Numbered from the stretch's first letter, positions 18,171 through 28,984 are shown. The stretch: 64,000 nt of DNA from CADEED01 sp963839685 (GCA_963839685.1 CAWIVS010000016.1:1-64000); one strand, 5' to 3'. Made by a program: numbers and translations. The notes: generated from the letters alone by a model not told the origin.

Positions 18171-18495
18171 GGCTGATCCTCCTGTAAAGAGAGCGGAAAA
18201 CAAGCCGATGACGCGTGCCTGACTCATCGCTTGCCGGCGTGAGAGGCGAGTCCGAAACGTGTCAGTCGGTACGCTGATATAGACGCGCGACCAGGCGTAT
18301 CGGTTGCAATGAGTCGAAGGGATTGCGCCGGGGCGTGAGCGGACAGCGCCGAGCGGAAAGCGGGCGCCTGAATTGCTTTTTTTGGAGCGCTAGTTTGGCG
18401 CAAGAGTGTCCGCTGCGGACACAGCGGACAGTTTTCAGTATTGCCAGGCGCAAGCGCCACGACGGAAAGCGCCGCCGAAGCGGCGGCGTACGTAA
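18171..18495. promoter_or_regulatory. Intergenic region with overlapping TGTCCGC palindromes
   Basis: This 325-base gap lies upstream of the small secreted gene and downstream of the ParB-like gene. At 18406-18422 is the perfect palindrome GTGTCCGC-T-GCGGACAC. It overlaps a second perfect one, TGTCCGCTG (18407-18415) with CAGCGGACA (18422-18430). Either could be an operator or one of two competing RNA hairpins. A T7 run lies near 18377-18383. No convincing gene is present. Confidence 0.4.
18471..18487 (-). terminator. Possible terminator of the ParB-like gene
   Basis: A 7-base GC stem (GCCGCCG with CGGCGGC, loop AAG) lies 9 bases beyond the stop of the ParB-like gene. Only a short CTTT follows on the minus strand. 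Confidence 0.4.
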
Positions 18496-19498
18496 TTATT
18501 CGGAAGACTCGGCGCCGGCGGCGACGAATGCCAGGTCGCTCATGTTCACTTTGGCGAGGTCGAACTTCTTCGCCGACGCCACCATGCGCAGCAGCGCCTG
18601 CGCGATGGGCATGACGGGCTTCTTGTCGCCGGCCTTCATCTTGTGGAAACGAACCGGGTTTATACGCGCCACCACGTAGCTGCGCAGGTAGGGTGACTTC
18701 ATGCCGCGCGCCTGCAGCTCGGCGACGATGCGTTTGACCTCGGTGTCGATCTCCTGCAGGCGCGAGGCGTACGCGCTGCGCTCGCGCAGCGCCACCGGCA
18801 AGGGCTTGCTGGTCAACCTATCTACCTTCTTGAGCACGGGGCTGTAGGCGCCGCCGCCGAAACGCAGGTTCTGCTCGTAGACCAGGCCGAGCGTGAGCAG
18901 TTCCGCGGCCTCGAACTCGGCCGCGAACGAAGCCTCGGTGCGTGATGGTTCGCGCTTCGCGAGGTTGCGCGCCATGCGCATCACCTCGAGCGACTTGTCC
19001 TTGAGGTTGTGCGCCTTCTCGGTATTCAGGGCGAGGATGCGATACGAGAGGCTCTCGTCGGGCGAGATCAGCACGGTGATCTGCTTGAGCCCCAGGACCT
19101 TGGCCGCCGCCAGCCGGTGCCGGCCATTCGGTGTCCAGAATCTCCCGTCCTCGCCGCGCACCACGATGAGCGGATCGAGGAAGGCCGCGGTCGCCTCGAT
19201 GGCTTCCGCCAGGCGCTTGGCGTGCGTCGGCGAGAGGTCGCGCTGAAACGGCGTGGGCTGCACCGCGCTGAACGGCAGTGACGCCAGCAGCAATGGACGG
19301 CCGCCGAGCGGTTCGCGATAGGCGCCCAATGGCGCGCCCCCGGCCTGGCGCACCAGGTCAACGACTGCCGCGATATCGGCGTGATCAATGGGCAGTGCCA
19401 CTTCAATGGCGGCGAGGCCGCGCTTGACGCGTTCGGCGCCAGCTTCGGCCGCGTTTGCTCTTGTCTTTCTTAGGCGCCGCCTTTTTCTTCGCTGCCAT
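18496..19498 (-). CDS. ParB-like (ParB/Srx domain) protein, orphan
   Basis: The N-terminal half carries a ParB/sulfiredoxin-type domain: FQRDLSPTHAKRLAEAIEA, then LIVVRGEDGRFWTPNGRHRLAA with the GxxRxxA box. In chromosome-partition ParB this domain binds CTP and DNA. The C-terminal half is helical and unlike Spo0J. There is no parA neighbour and no helix-turn-helix I can recognise, so a regulatory or nuclease-like role is as likely as partition. A Lys-rich start (MAAKKKAAPKKDKSK) from the ATG at 19498, with GAGG upstream, joins the domain if one A of the AAA at 19454-19456 (minus strand) is surplus. Read without that correction the frame extends to 19551. Confidence 0.75.
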
Positions 19499-19504
19499 GT
19501 TCGC

Positions 19505-20770
19505 CTCGTTCGTGTGCGTTGCCGACGAATGATGCGCGCTGCCGCGCTCATAGGTGAAATAGGCCCAGGCCCAGTTGATGAGCACGATGAGCCGGCTGCG
19601 GAATCCGATCAGGAACTAGATGTGCAGGACCAGCCAGAACCACCAGGCGAGGATCCCGACAGGCGCAGCGTCGGCAGTTGCGCGACGGCCGAGTGTCGGC
19701 CGATGGTCGCCAGCGCACCCCAATCCTTGTAGCGGAACGGCGCGTGGTTGCGCGCCCGGCGATGCGCGCCAGGATATTGTCGCGCCGCGCGATTCGCCCA
19801 TCTGCTTGGCGGCCGGGCGCCATGCCCGGCACTGGCTTGCCGTCCTGCTGCAGGCTGGCGAGATCGCCGGCGACGAACACCTCCGGATGCCCGGGCAGCG
19901 ACAGATCCTCCGCGACGCGCACGCGTCCAGCGCGATCGAGCTCGGCGCCCCCGCATCGCGGACAAGTTGTTTGCCGAGCGGTGAGCGCGGCGACGCCGGC
20001 GGCCCACAGGATGGTGCGCGCGGCGAGCGCTGTCCACCGAACGCGACGAAGCTGCTCGCCGATCTCGGTGACCGGTGCGCCGGTGTGCACTTCGACCCCG
20101 AGGTGCTCGAGTTGCGCGCGCGCCTTGTCCGAGAGCTTTCGGCGAAGGTGGCCAGTACGCGCGGGCCGGCCTCGATCAGCAACACGCGCGCCTTGCGCGA
20201 GTCGATGTGACGAAATTCGTTGCGCCAGCGTATGACGCGCGATCTCCGCGAGCGTGCCGGCGAGCTCGACGCCCGTCGGGCCGCCGCCGATCACCGCGAA
20301 GGTCAGGCAGGCATCGCGTTCGCGTCACTCGGCGTGGCTTCGGCCCGTTCGAACGAATCGAGGATGCGGCGCCGGATCGCGAAGGCGTCTTCAGGGTCTT
20401 GAGGCCGGGCGCGAACTGCGCCCAGTCATCGTGGCCGAAATAGGCATGCGTGGCGCCGCTCGCGACCAGCAGGTAGTCGTATTCGATGCTGCGCTCGCCA
20501 AAGTGAAACGCGCCGCGCCTGGGTGTCGATGCGCGCACCTCGCCCATGAGCACGGTGACATTGCGCTGCTTGCGCAAGTATGTGACGCAGAGGCGCGGCG
20601 ATCGAAGGCGCGGCGAGGCCCGCGGTCGCCACCTGGTAGAGCAGCGGCTGGAACAGGTGGTGGTTGCTGCGATCGATCAGGGTAATGTCGACCGGCGCCC
20701 GACGCAGTCGCCGCACCGCCCACAATCCGGCGAAGCCGCCACCAATGACCACGATCTTTCTTCCGGACAT
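19505..20770 (-). pseudogene. ndh: Type II NADH dehydrogenase, heavily frameshifted
   Basis: Pieces in all three frames together spell a single-subunit NAD(P)H:quinone oxidoreductase. It starts at the ATG of 20770 with the FAD motif VVIGGGFAGLW. HHLFQPLLYQVATAGL follows, then the NAD motif VIGGGPTGVELAGTL near 20270, then VFVAGDLASLQQDGKPVPGMAP near 19840. The membrane-anchoring tail is WFWLVLHI..FLIGFRSRL..WAWAYFTYER near 19530-19640. I count at least eight frame changes, and an in-frame TAG (19616-19618) sits where Tyr is expected in the tail. The 3' end runs to the start of the ParB-like gene. Either the local sequence is very poor or the gene is truly decayed. The other breaks in the window are mostly single surplus homopolymer bases; here several are not. 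Confidence 0.75.
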
Positions 20771-20834
20771 TCATGACGAAAACTTAACCGAAACCTGCGC
20801 GCTGCCGCCGCGCTAAAATGTTCAAGCAGCCATC

Positions 20835-22386
20835 ATGAAATCCATCAAGCAGCAGGACCTGATCGCAAGCGTCGCAGACGCCTTGCAGTACATCTCGTAC
20901 TTCCATCCGCCCGACTACATCCGCGCGCTCGGCACCGCCTACGAGCTGGAACAGTCGCCGGCGGCACGTGACGCGATCGCGCAGATCCTCACCAACTCGC
21001 GCATGTGCGCCGAAGGACGGCGCCCCATCTGCCAGGACACCGGCATCGTGGTGGTGTTCGCGAAAGTGGGGATGAACCTGCGCTGGGATGCGCAGCCTGG
21101 GCTTCGAGGAGATGATCAACGAAGGTGTGCGCCGCGCCTATCTACATCCCGACAACAAGCTGCGCGCCTCGATCGTCGCCGACCCGAATTTCACGCGCAG
21201 AGAATACCCGCGACAACACGCCCGCCGTCATTCACACGCAGCTCGTGCCCGGTGACGAGCTCGAGATCACCGTGGCGGCCAAGGGCGGCGGATCGGAGAA
21301 CAAGTCCAAGTTCGTGATGCTGAATCCGTCGGATTCGCTGGTCGACTGGGTGCTCAAGACCGTGCCGCTGATGGGTGCCGGCTGGTGCCCGCCGGGCATG
21401 CTGGGCATCGGCATCGGCGGCTCGGCCGAGAAAGCCATGCTGCTCGCCAAGGAAGCGCTCATGGAGCCCATCGACATGGCGGAGCTCAAGGCGCGCGGGC
21501 CCGGGAACGAAGCACCGAGGAGCTGCGCATCGAGCTGTACGAAAAGGTCAACGCGCTCGGCATCGGGGCGCAGGGTCTCGGTGGCCTATCCACCGTGCTC
21601 GACGTGAAGATCCTCGAGTACCCGACCCATGCGGCGTCCAAGCCGGTCGCGATGATCCCCAACTGCGCGGCGACCCGGCACGTGCATTTCACGCTCGACG
21701 GCAGCGGCCCGGCGGAGCTCGTGCCGCCGAAACTCGCCGACTGGCCGAAGATAGATTGGGCGCCGGCCGCGAATGCGCGGCGCGTGAATCTGGACGCGTT
21801 GACGCGTGCCGAGGTCGGCAGCTGGAAGCCTGGCGAACAATTACTGCTCAGCGGCCGCATGCTCACGGGCCGCGACGCCGCCCACAAACGCATCGCCGAC
21901 CTGTTCGCGAAAGGCGAAGTCCTGCCGGCCGGCGTCGATTTCCGCAATCGCGTCATCTATTACGTGGGCCCGGTCGATCCGGTGCGCGGCGAGGTGGTGG
22001 GACCGGCGGGCCCGACCACCGCGACCCGCATGGACAAGTTCACCGAGATGATGCTGGAGAAGACCGGCCTCATCGCCATGGTTGGCAAGGCCGAACGTGG
22101 TCCGGCCGGCGTGGAGGCGATCCGCAAGCATCGCGCCGCTTACCTGATGGCCGTGGGCGGAGCCGCCTACCTCGTGTCCAAGGCCATCAAGGCCTCGCGT
22201 GTCGTCGCCTTCGAGGATCTCGGCATGGAAGCGATCTACGAATTCACGGTGGAGGACATGCCGGTGACCGTGGCCGTGGACGCGAATGGTACCTCGGTGC
22301 ACCAGACCGGCCCGGCGGAATGGAGTCAGAAGATCGCGGTTGGGGACATTCCTGTTTTCCGGTCAAAAGGGGACGTGCCTCGTTAG
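20835..22386 (+). CDS. Class I fumarate hydratase (4Fe-4S), frameshifted
   Basis: This oxygen-sensitive fumarase of the FumA/FumB type interconverts fumarate and malate in the TCA cycle. The three cluster cysteines are in RPICQDTG (near 21030), GAGWCPPGM (near 21385) and IPNCAATRHVHF (near 21660). The C-terminal domain has KAERGPAG and AAYLVSKAIK. Three frameshifts break it, at about 21089-21094, 21196-21204 and 21495-21505; reading across them gives a continuous protein of about 515 residues. The ATG at 20835 gives MKSIKQQDLI. The last ten or so codons and the TAG stop lie inside a REP-like element (22342-22457), so the native C-terminus appears to have been replaced. Confidence 0.88.
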
Positions 22387-22457
22387 ATGGCCTGGCGCGA
22401 TTCGACGCCGTGGACTTGAGGCGCGTCCCCTTTTGCTAGCAAACCAGGAATGTCCCC
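22342..22457. repeat. Nested REPIN-like inverted repeat overlapping the fumarase 3' end
   Basis: Outer arms GGGGACATTCCTG (22342-22354) and CAGGAATGTCCCC (22445-22457) are perfect. Inner arms AAAAGGGGACGTGCCTC (22365-22381) and its near-complement (22418-22434) differ at one base. The fumarase stop (22384-22386) lies just inside. The outer end matches the 13321-13455 element. Confidence 0.8.
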
Positions 22458-22475
22458 ACTAACTACGCGTGGGCG

Positions 22476-24677
22476 TCAGCCCTGACGAGGGAACCAGCAG
22501 CTGATCATGGTGCCGCGGGAGCGGCCGCTCTCGATGCGCAGGCTGCCGGCCATCATCTGCGCGCGGTAGTGCATGATGCGCAAGCCCAGCCCCTTGGATT
22601 GGTGCAAGGCCTGGTTGAAGCCGTGGCCGTTGTCGGTGATGCGCAGCAGGCCACGTTCACCGTCGTGACGCAGTTCGATCGTGACCTCGCCAGCCGCTCC
22701 ATGCTGCGCGGCGTTGGTCACCGCCTCCTGCGCAATTCGATACAGGTGCAGCGCGTTCACCGATTCGAGTCCGCGTTCCAGCGAGTCGTCCGCTTCGCAA
22801 CGCACATTGATGCGAAACATGGCGGACAGGCGTCGCGCCAGTTCCTCGAGCGCCAGCGCCAGGCCGCCACGATCGAAGGTCACCGGCGACAGGCCGCGCG
22901 CCAGCGCGCGCGCCGTGAAGATGGCGTCATTGACCAGCAGCGCGATCTCCTCGATCGCGGATGACAGCCCGGGTGCGTGGCGTTCGGCACGATTTTCCAG
23001 GCCACGCAACAGCAGCGCGATGCCGGTGAGCTCCTGGCCAAGGCCATCGTGCAGGTCATTGCCGATGCGCTGCTGTTCGCGGTTGCTCGCTTCGAGCACT
23101 TCGCGCTCGAGCTGCCGCCGAGCGGTGGCGTCCTGCAGCATGGTCAGCCAGAAGCGTTCGCCGCGCAGCACCAGCGACGTGATGGCGGCTTCGATGAACA
23201 ATGCGGCTGCTCCGTCCCTGGCGCCGCGCACCGTGAGCTCGCTGACCAGGGGTGTGCCGGCGCGCGCACCGGCATCGTCCGCGGACTCGGCGATGAGCCG
23301 GTCGAGTGGCGGATCGCAGGGGAGCTGGCTCAGGTGTTTGCCGATGAGCGTGCCCGAGATGAAGCCGAACATCCGGTCGAAGGACGGATTGGCCATGCGG
23401 ATCACACCGCCGCTGTCCGACAGCACCACGCCTTCATGCATCACCTCGATGGCCAGCGCCTGGCTGCGCAACACCTCTTCACTGGTCTTGCGGTCGGTGA
23501 TGTCGTGTACCACACCGATGTAGCGCTTCACGGTGCCGTCGAGCCCGAAGATCGGCTGATTGGCGAGGTGGATCCAGCGGGTGTCGCCGCGCAAGGTTTT
23601 TAACGCCAGCTCCACCTCGCTTCGTTCTCCCATGCGGATGCGCTGCCGGCGTTCGATGGCGCCGGCATGGTCGGACGGAAAGAACACGTGGCGCCAGCCG
23701 AGGCGATTGATGTCTTCGAAAGTGCCGCCGAAAAAAGTCTCCAGGCCAGGACTGGCCCAGACGATCTGCGCCTCGCCGTGCGCATCGACCGTGGCTTCAT
23801 AGACGAATCCGGAGGTGAGCTCCGCGACGGTGCGGTAACGGAACTCACTTTCGCGCAGCGCGTCACCTGCCTGTTTGCGTTCGGTGATGTCGACAGCGAC
23901 GCCCACCACGCGCGTGAACTTTCCGGTGGCCGGATCAGCGATGGGACGGTTCCTGACCTCGACCCAGCGCATGTGACCATCGCTGCGACGGATCGGCACG
24001 GTGAATTCGACCGTCTCGCCGGCGAGGTAGCGTTGCGTGCGGGCGACGATGGCTTCCTCCCAGCCATCGCTGACATAAAAGCTCTTCCAGCCGCGTCGCC
24101 GGTACTCATCTTCATTGCAGCCGTACACCCGCGCGGTGCCCACCACCCACACGAGTTCATAATCGCCCTTCGCATTCATCTCGTACTCGTGCACCGCGCC
24201 CGCCGACAGATCGGCGACGGTGCGATAGCGGGCGTGATTCAGCGACAGGTCGTGCTCGTCGGACTTGCGGCGCGAGATGTCGCGCGAGTGCGTGATGACG
24301 CCGAGCACGGCGCTGTTGCCCAGCGCATTGACCGCGACGCTCTCCAGCCAGCACCAGCGGCCGTCCCGATGACGGAACCGGTACTCGAGGCGGTTCAGCT
24401 CGGTCTGCACATCCTTCGTGGCGAGAATGCGGCGAAAATGTTCGCGCATTGCCGCAATGTCATCGGGATGCACGAAGTCGACAGCGTTACGGCCTAACAA
24501 ATCGCGCGGCTGGTAGCCGAGCTCGCGCGACATCGCCTCATTGACGTAAGTAAAAACGCCGCTCGCATCCTGGACCGTGACGATCTCGAGCGCGTGTTCG
24601 GTGAGCGCGCGCAGTCGCGCATCGCCACTGTTGCGCGCACGCCTAAGTCGCACGTGGTTCTTCGCCTTGGCCTTCAA
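22476..24677 (-). CDS. Cytoplasmic multi-PAS sensor histidine kinase, NarX/HisKA_3 type
   Basis: This 733-residue soluble kinase has four PAS domains in tandem (about residues 20-140, 145-270, 275-400 and 405-515). PAC-like ends such as GVITHSRDISRRK, VGVAVDITERK and IGVVHDITDRK are clear. The HisKA_3 dimerisation helix has its phospho-accepting His in NDLHDGLGQEL. The ATPase domain carries the N-box (AQEAVTNAAQH), DNGHGF and GLGLRIMHYRA. There is no membrane helix, so it senses a cytoplasmic or redox signal. The start is a TTG at 24677, supported by GGGAGG 8 bases upstream. No response regulator is in the window. It is divergent from the TonB receptor, with 396 bases between them. Confidence 0.9.
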   Translation of the reverse strand: MKAKAKNHVRLRRARNSGDARLRALTEHALEIVTVQDASGVFTYVNEAMSRELGYQPRDLLGRNAVDFVHPDDIAAMREHFRRILATKDVQTELNRLEYRFRHRDGRWCWLESVAVNALGNSAVLGVITHSRDISRRKSDEHDLSLNHARYRTVADLSAGAVHEYEMNAKGDYELVWVVGTARVYGCNEDEYRRRGWKSFYVSDGWEEAIVARTQRYLAGETVEFTVPIRRSDGHMRWVEVRNRPIADPATGKFTRVVGVAVDITERKQAGDALRESEFRYRTVAELTSGFVYEATVDAHGEAQIVWASPGLETFFGGTFEDINRLGWRHVFFPSDHAGAIERRQRIRMGERSEVELALKTLRGDTRWIHLANQPIFGLDGTVKRYIGVVHDITDRKTSEEVLRSQALAIEVMHEGVVLSDSGGVIRMANPSFDRMFGFISGTLIGKHLSQLPCDPPLDRLIAESADDAGARAGTPLVSELTVRGARDGAAALFIEAAITSLVLRGERFWLTMLQDATARRQLEREVLEASNREQQRIGNDLHDGLGQELTGIALLLRGLENRAERHAPGLSSAIEEIALLVNDAIFTARALARGLSPVTFDRGGLALALEELARRLSAMFRINVRCEADDSLERGLESVNALHLYRIAQEAVTNAAQHGAAGEVTIELRHDGERGLLRITDNGHGFNQALHQSKGLGLRIMHYRAQMMAGSLRIESGRSRGTMISCWFPRQG

Positions 24678-25073
24678 TCCGACAGCCTCCCGATCTCACG
24701 ATGGTGGAAGTTTGCCTCGGTCGGTGTCGGAAACCGGTGCTTCTTGTTGGCGCAACTGTGGCCTGAGCACAACGACATGGGGCCCCGTATTGGGGCGCAA
24801 TTTATAAACCATTGAAATTAAAGGATTAAAAATTCAAATGGCGGCCTAAAACGGCTCGTCGCATCGGATGTTGTTTGTTGCGTGGACGCTGTAGTAGGCT
24901 TCGCCGCACTGCAGGGGTTAAGGCCGAGACAAAGCGTAAGTCACGTACGCGGGCTACTTCAGGGTTCTGAAGGTCGGCCGCGTACTTTACAGATTTGCTT
25001 CGGAATTGAGTCCTGTTGCTTGTCCGACGATTGGGCAGGCGCACCAAATTTATAAACTATCAAGGGATCAGTC
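24678..25073. promoter_or_regulatory. Divergent control region of histidine kinase and TonB receptor
   Basis: This AT-rich gap holds two copies of AATTTATAAAC (24799-24809 and 25047-25057), about 248 bases apart, each followed by a pyrimidine and AT. The stretch 24799-24840 is strikingly AT-rich for this genome. AAGGGA at 25061-25066 is the ribosome binding site of the receptor. I cannot place -35/-10 elements with confidence. Confidence 0.45.
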
Positions 25074-28000
25074 ATGGCTAAACACCTATCAGTGCGGCAG
25101 GCCGTTCGACTTGCTCTCCTCGCGAGTGCAACTCCGGCGGTGCTGACTTCGCCTGCGTTCGCTCAAGAGCAAGACGCAGCCGATTCGATGGATGAAGTGG
25201 TCGTCACCGGTTCGCGCATCGTTTCTCCGAATCTTCAGAGCATCAGCCCGGTCACCGCGATCGGCGCAGAAGAACTGAACATCGCGGGCAAGACGCGCAT
25301 CGAGGACGTTCTCAACCAGCTCCCGCAGGCATTCGCTGCGCAGGGCTCCAACATTTCCAACGCTTCCGACGGTACCGCGTCGGTTGACCTGCGCGGCCTC
25401 GGCGCGCAGCGCACCCTCGTGCTGGTCAACGGCAAGCGCATGATGCCTGGCGATCCGGACGGCGGCAGCGCGGCCGACCTCAACCAGATTCCGCTGAGCC
25501 TCGTGAAGCGCGTCGACGTGCTCACGGGCGGCGCTTCTTCGGTGTACGGCGCTGACGCCGTCGCCGGCGTTGTGAACTTCGTGATGGACAACGAGTTCGA
25601 AGGCGTTCGCTTCGACTACAACTACAGCTTCTACCAACCACGAGAACGATCAGGACACGGCGCAGGATATCAACGAACTAAAGGGCAACCCGCTGCCTGA
25701 CAGCTCGGTGAACGTGGGTTACAGCAAGGACTTCTCGCTCGCCGTGGGTATCGGCGGCGCGGAAGGCCGAGGTCATGCGACTTTCTACGCCACCTATCGT
25801 GAAGTGGACCCGGTGCTGCAGGCCCAGTTCGACTACAGCGCCTGCACACTGAACCTGGCAGTAGCCGGCACCGATTTCGCCTGCGGCGGCTCGGGCACGG
25901 CAGATCCGGCGCAGTTCCTGATCGTCAACCCGGTGACCGGCAATCTTGGAGTCGGACGCACGTTCAACCCCGACGGCACGATGCGTGACTTCACCCCGAA
26001 CGACCAGTACAACTTCGGCCCCGTCGAACTACTTCCAGCGTCCGGATGAGCGCTATACCGCTGGCGTGTTCGGCAATTTCAAGCTGAGCGATGCCGCCGA
26101 CGTGTACGGCGAATTCATGTTCATGGACGACCGCTCGGTGGCGCAGATCGCTCCCTCGGGCGCGTTCCTCGGCGCGGCCACGTTCTCGGTCAACTGCAAC
26201 AACCCGTATTTCTCGCCGTCGATGCGCACGGAGATCTGCGGAACCCTCGGCGGATGATGAATTCGGCCAGCTCCTCATCGGCCGCCGCAACACGGAAGGT
26301 GGCGGGCGCCAGGACGACATCGGTCACGAGTCGTATCGAATCGTGGCGGGCGTGCGCGGCGACATCAACGACGTGCTGAGCTACGACGCCTACTACCTGA
26401 ACGGCGAAGTGAAGCGCAACAGCACCTACCTGAACGACTTCTCGACCCGTCGTACGGCTCTCGCGCTGAACGCCGCCGCCGGACCCGGCGCGACGGCAGC
26501 GTCCAGTGTCTGGTCAACGTCGATGCCGACGCGGGCAACGACGACGCCAACTGCGTGCCATGGAACATCTGGCAGGATGGCGGCGTCAATCCGGCGGCTC
26601 TGGCGTATCTGCAGACTCCCGGCTTCCAGCGCGCCACGGCTCGTACCGAGATCGTGCACGCCGACATGACGGCCGACCTGTCCAACTCGGTGAAGCTCGG
26701 CAGCACCGAAACCGGCCTGGTGGTCAACTTCGGCGCGGAGTACCGCTCGGAGAAGACCGACTTCCAGGTGGACGAAGCCTTCAGGACCGGCGACCTCTCC
26801 GGCCAGGGTGGCGCGACGCTGCCGGTGACCGGCCGCTTCGACGTCCAGGAACTGTTCGCCGAAGCACGTCTGCCCCTCATCGAGGGCAAGACGGGTGCCC
26901 AGACGCTGTCGATCGAAGCGGGCTACCGCTATTCGGACTACAGCACCGGCTTCACCACGGACACCTACAAGGCCGGCATCGACTGGGCGCCGATCGACGC
27001 CCTGCGCTTCCGCGCCAGCTTCCAGCACGCGGTCCGCGCGCCGAACGTCGGCGAGTTGTTCTCGTCACAGTCGATCGCGCTCGACGGCACGGAAGATCCC
27101 TGCGCAGGTAACTTGGGCGATGCCGACCCGGACAATGATCCGACCAGGACAGCGGCCGAGTGCGCGCTGACGGGCATGACGGCGGGTCAGTACGGCAACG
27201 TGCCGCAGAATCCGGCCGGCCAGTACAACGGCCTGCTGGGTGGTAATCCGGAGCTCGATCCCGAGACTTCGGACACCATCTCGTTCGGCTTCGTGCTGCG
27301 TCCGCCGGTGGGCGACCTCAGCATCGCGGTCGACTACTTCGACATCAAGGTCGAAGACACGATCAGCAGCACGGTCGGTGGCAACGCCGACACGTACATC
27401 ACCAACTGCCTCGATTCGGGTGATCCGTACTTCTGCGGCCTGGTGCATCGTGACGAGTTCGGTTCGCTGTGGCTGTCCGCGACCAATGCCTACATCGTCG
27501 ACACCAGCCTGAACCTCGGTGAACTGCGTACCAACGGTGTGGACCTGCAGACGAGCTACACGCTCAATGCGGGCGAGCATCGCTTCGGGTTCAACCTGGT
27601 GGGCACGTACCTGACCGAGTACAGCAACGCGCCGTTGCCGGGCTTCCCGTCATATGACTGCATGGGCTTCTACGGCGGCACCTGCGGTGTCCCGGCGCCG
27701 AAATGGCGGCATAACTTCCGTACCAACTGGCGTACGCCCTGGGCTGGCCTCGACATCGCGGCCACCTGGCGCTACTTCGGTGATGCGGAATCCGAGCGTT
27801 TGAGCACCAACCCGCAGCTGAGTGGTGACGTCAACGCCAATGGCATTGCCACGAGTGTTCCGGCCTACAGCTACCTGGACCTCACCGCGAGCATGACCTT
27901 CGCCGAGAAGTTCACGTTCCGCGTCGGTGCCAACAACCTCCTCGACAAGACACCGCCGATCATTCCGTCCGGTGGTGTGGTCGACTGCCCGGCTGGTCCT

Positions 28001-28078
28001 TGCAATGGCAACACCTGGGCGCAGGTCTACGACTCTCTGGGTCGGCAGATCTTCGCGACGGTGACCATCGACTTCTGA
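25074..28078 (+). CDS. TonB-dependent outer membrane receptor
   Basis: This receptor of about 1000 residues imports a large substrate across the outer membrane using TonB energy. It has a signal peptide ending SPAFA and a TonB box-like DEVVVTGSRI. The plug domain contains LGAQRTLVLVNGKRM and GGASSVYGADAVAGVVNFV. A long beta-barrel ends in ATVTIDF, with a terminal Phe as needed for assembly. There is no N-terminal STN signalling domain. At least four frameshifts lie near 25635, 26023, 26255 and 26480-26500; the segments either side are in register with one protein. Large receptors of this kind in Xanthomonadales-like bacteria often take up oligosaccharides, but the substrate cannot be told. 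A strong terminator follows. Confidence 0.9.
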
Positions 28079-28100
28079 TCGAAAGATCCGTTGAAGATGA

Positions 28101-28132
28101 GAACGGCGGGCTTCGGCCCGCCGTTCTTTTTT
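28101..28132 (+). terminator. Rho-independent terminator of the TonB receptor gene
   Basis: A perfect 11-base stem (GAACGGCGGGC with GCCCGCCGTTC) closes a TTCG tetraloop and is followed by T6 (28127-28132). Confidence 0.95.
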
Positions 28133-28189
28133 GTGCATTGTTTTTGTAGACAGGCGCGCAGCGCGGTGCGCAATCTTCGAGACTGCAGG

Positions 28190-28984
28190 ATGGTTCAGCT
28201 TCAGCCTTTTTTCGCCGTGCCCTTCGGCTTCGCGCAATTGGAGAATTGCGCGTCGCTGAATGCGGAGCTGCGCGCGTTGTTCCTGCAGCGTGAGGCGGAG
28301 GGTGCCAAATACGCCAACCCGCGACCCTACACGCAGCGCAACGCCCAGGTCTTCGAGAGCAATTTTCAGCTATTCCGGTCGCCGGAGCCCTGCATACAGC
28401 AGCTGAAGAATTTCTGCTGGAGCAGCCTGCTGGGAATGATTGCGGAGCTCACCAAGTACGACGAGGCCACCATGCGCCGCATGGAGATCTACAACGACTG
28501 CTGGTTCCACGTGACGCGGCGGGGCGGCTTCTTCGGACTGCACAATCATCCGATGGCGAGCTGGTCGGGTGTGTATTGCGTCGAGCCAGGCCGACATGAC
28601 GCGGACAAGCCCGACAGCGGCATGCTCACCTTCCTGAATCCGGCCACGACCAGCGCGATGTACCAGGACGCCGCCACCGCAGGGGTGCGCGGGCCGTTTG
28701 GCACAGGAATCCGGTTCGTGAAGTTCGAGCCGGGCCAGCTGGTGTTGTTTCCGTCGTGGGTGATGCACGACGTCAAAGCCTTCGAAGGAGAAGGCGAGCG
28801 GATCACCGTCGCCTTCAACTGCTGGTTCAAGCTGAAGGACGACGCTCCTCCCAGCCTGATTGCAGTGAACCTGATCAGCTGCCGGAGAGGCAGCCGGGTC
28901 CGCGGGTGCAACTTGAGCTGTTGCGCATGCGCTCGCGGAGCTCGTCCATCTGTTCGACCTGCAGGCGCAGCTGGGGCTCGGTGA
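28190..28984 (+). CDS. Putative 2OG-Fe(II) oxygenase, TIGR02466-like
   Basis: This protein resembles the TIGR02466 group of putative 2-oxoglutarate/iron oxygenases. A double-stranded beta-helix is suggested by FGLHNHPMASWSGVYCV (about residues 116-132), which would supply the first Fe ligands. GQLVLFPSWVMHDVKAFEGEGERI follows, with the second His, and the closing strand is TVAFNCWF. After FKLKDDAPP the sequence turns basic and cysteine-rich. Removing one C of the CCC at 28850-28852 would end it at a TGA at 28857-28859, avoiding the 110-base overlap with the convergent gene, so the last 40 residues as read are probably false. The substrate is unknown. It lies just after the TonB receptor terminator. 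Confidence 0.8.
   Translation: MVQLQPFFAVPFGFAQLENCASLNAELRALFLQREAEGAKYANPRPYTQRNAQVFESNFQLFRSPEPCIQQLKNFCWSSLLGMIAELTKYDEATMRRMEIYNDCWFHVTRRGGFFGLHNHPMASWSGVYCVEPGRHDADKPDSGMLTFLNPATTSAMYQDAATAGVRGPFGTGIRFVKFEPGQLVLFPSWVMHDVKAFEGEGERITVAFNCWFKLKDDAPPSLIAVNLISCRRGSRVRGCNLSCCACARGARPSVRPAGAAGAR

Noticed and set aside
18224..18460. Short minus-strand open frames upstream of the small secreted gene
   Set aside because: Composition is Arg/Pro-rich with no ribosome binding site; the region is better read as non-coding with palindromes.
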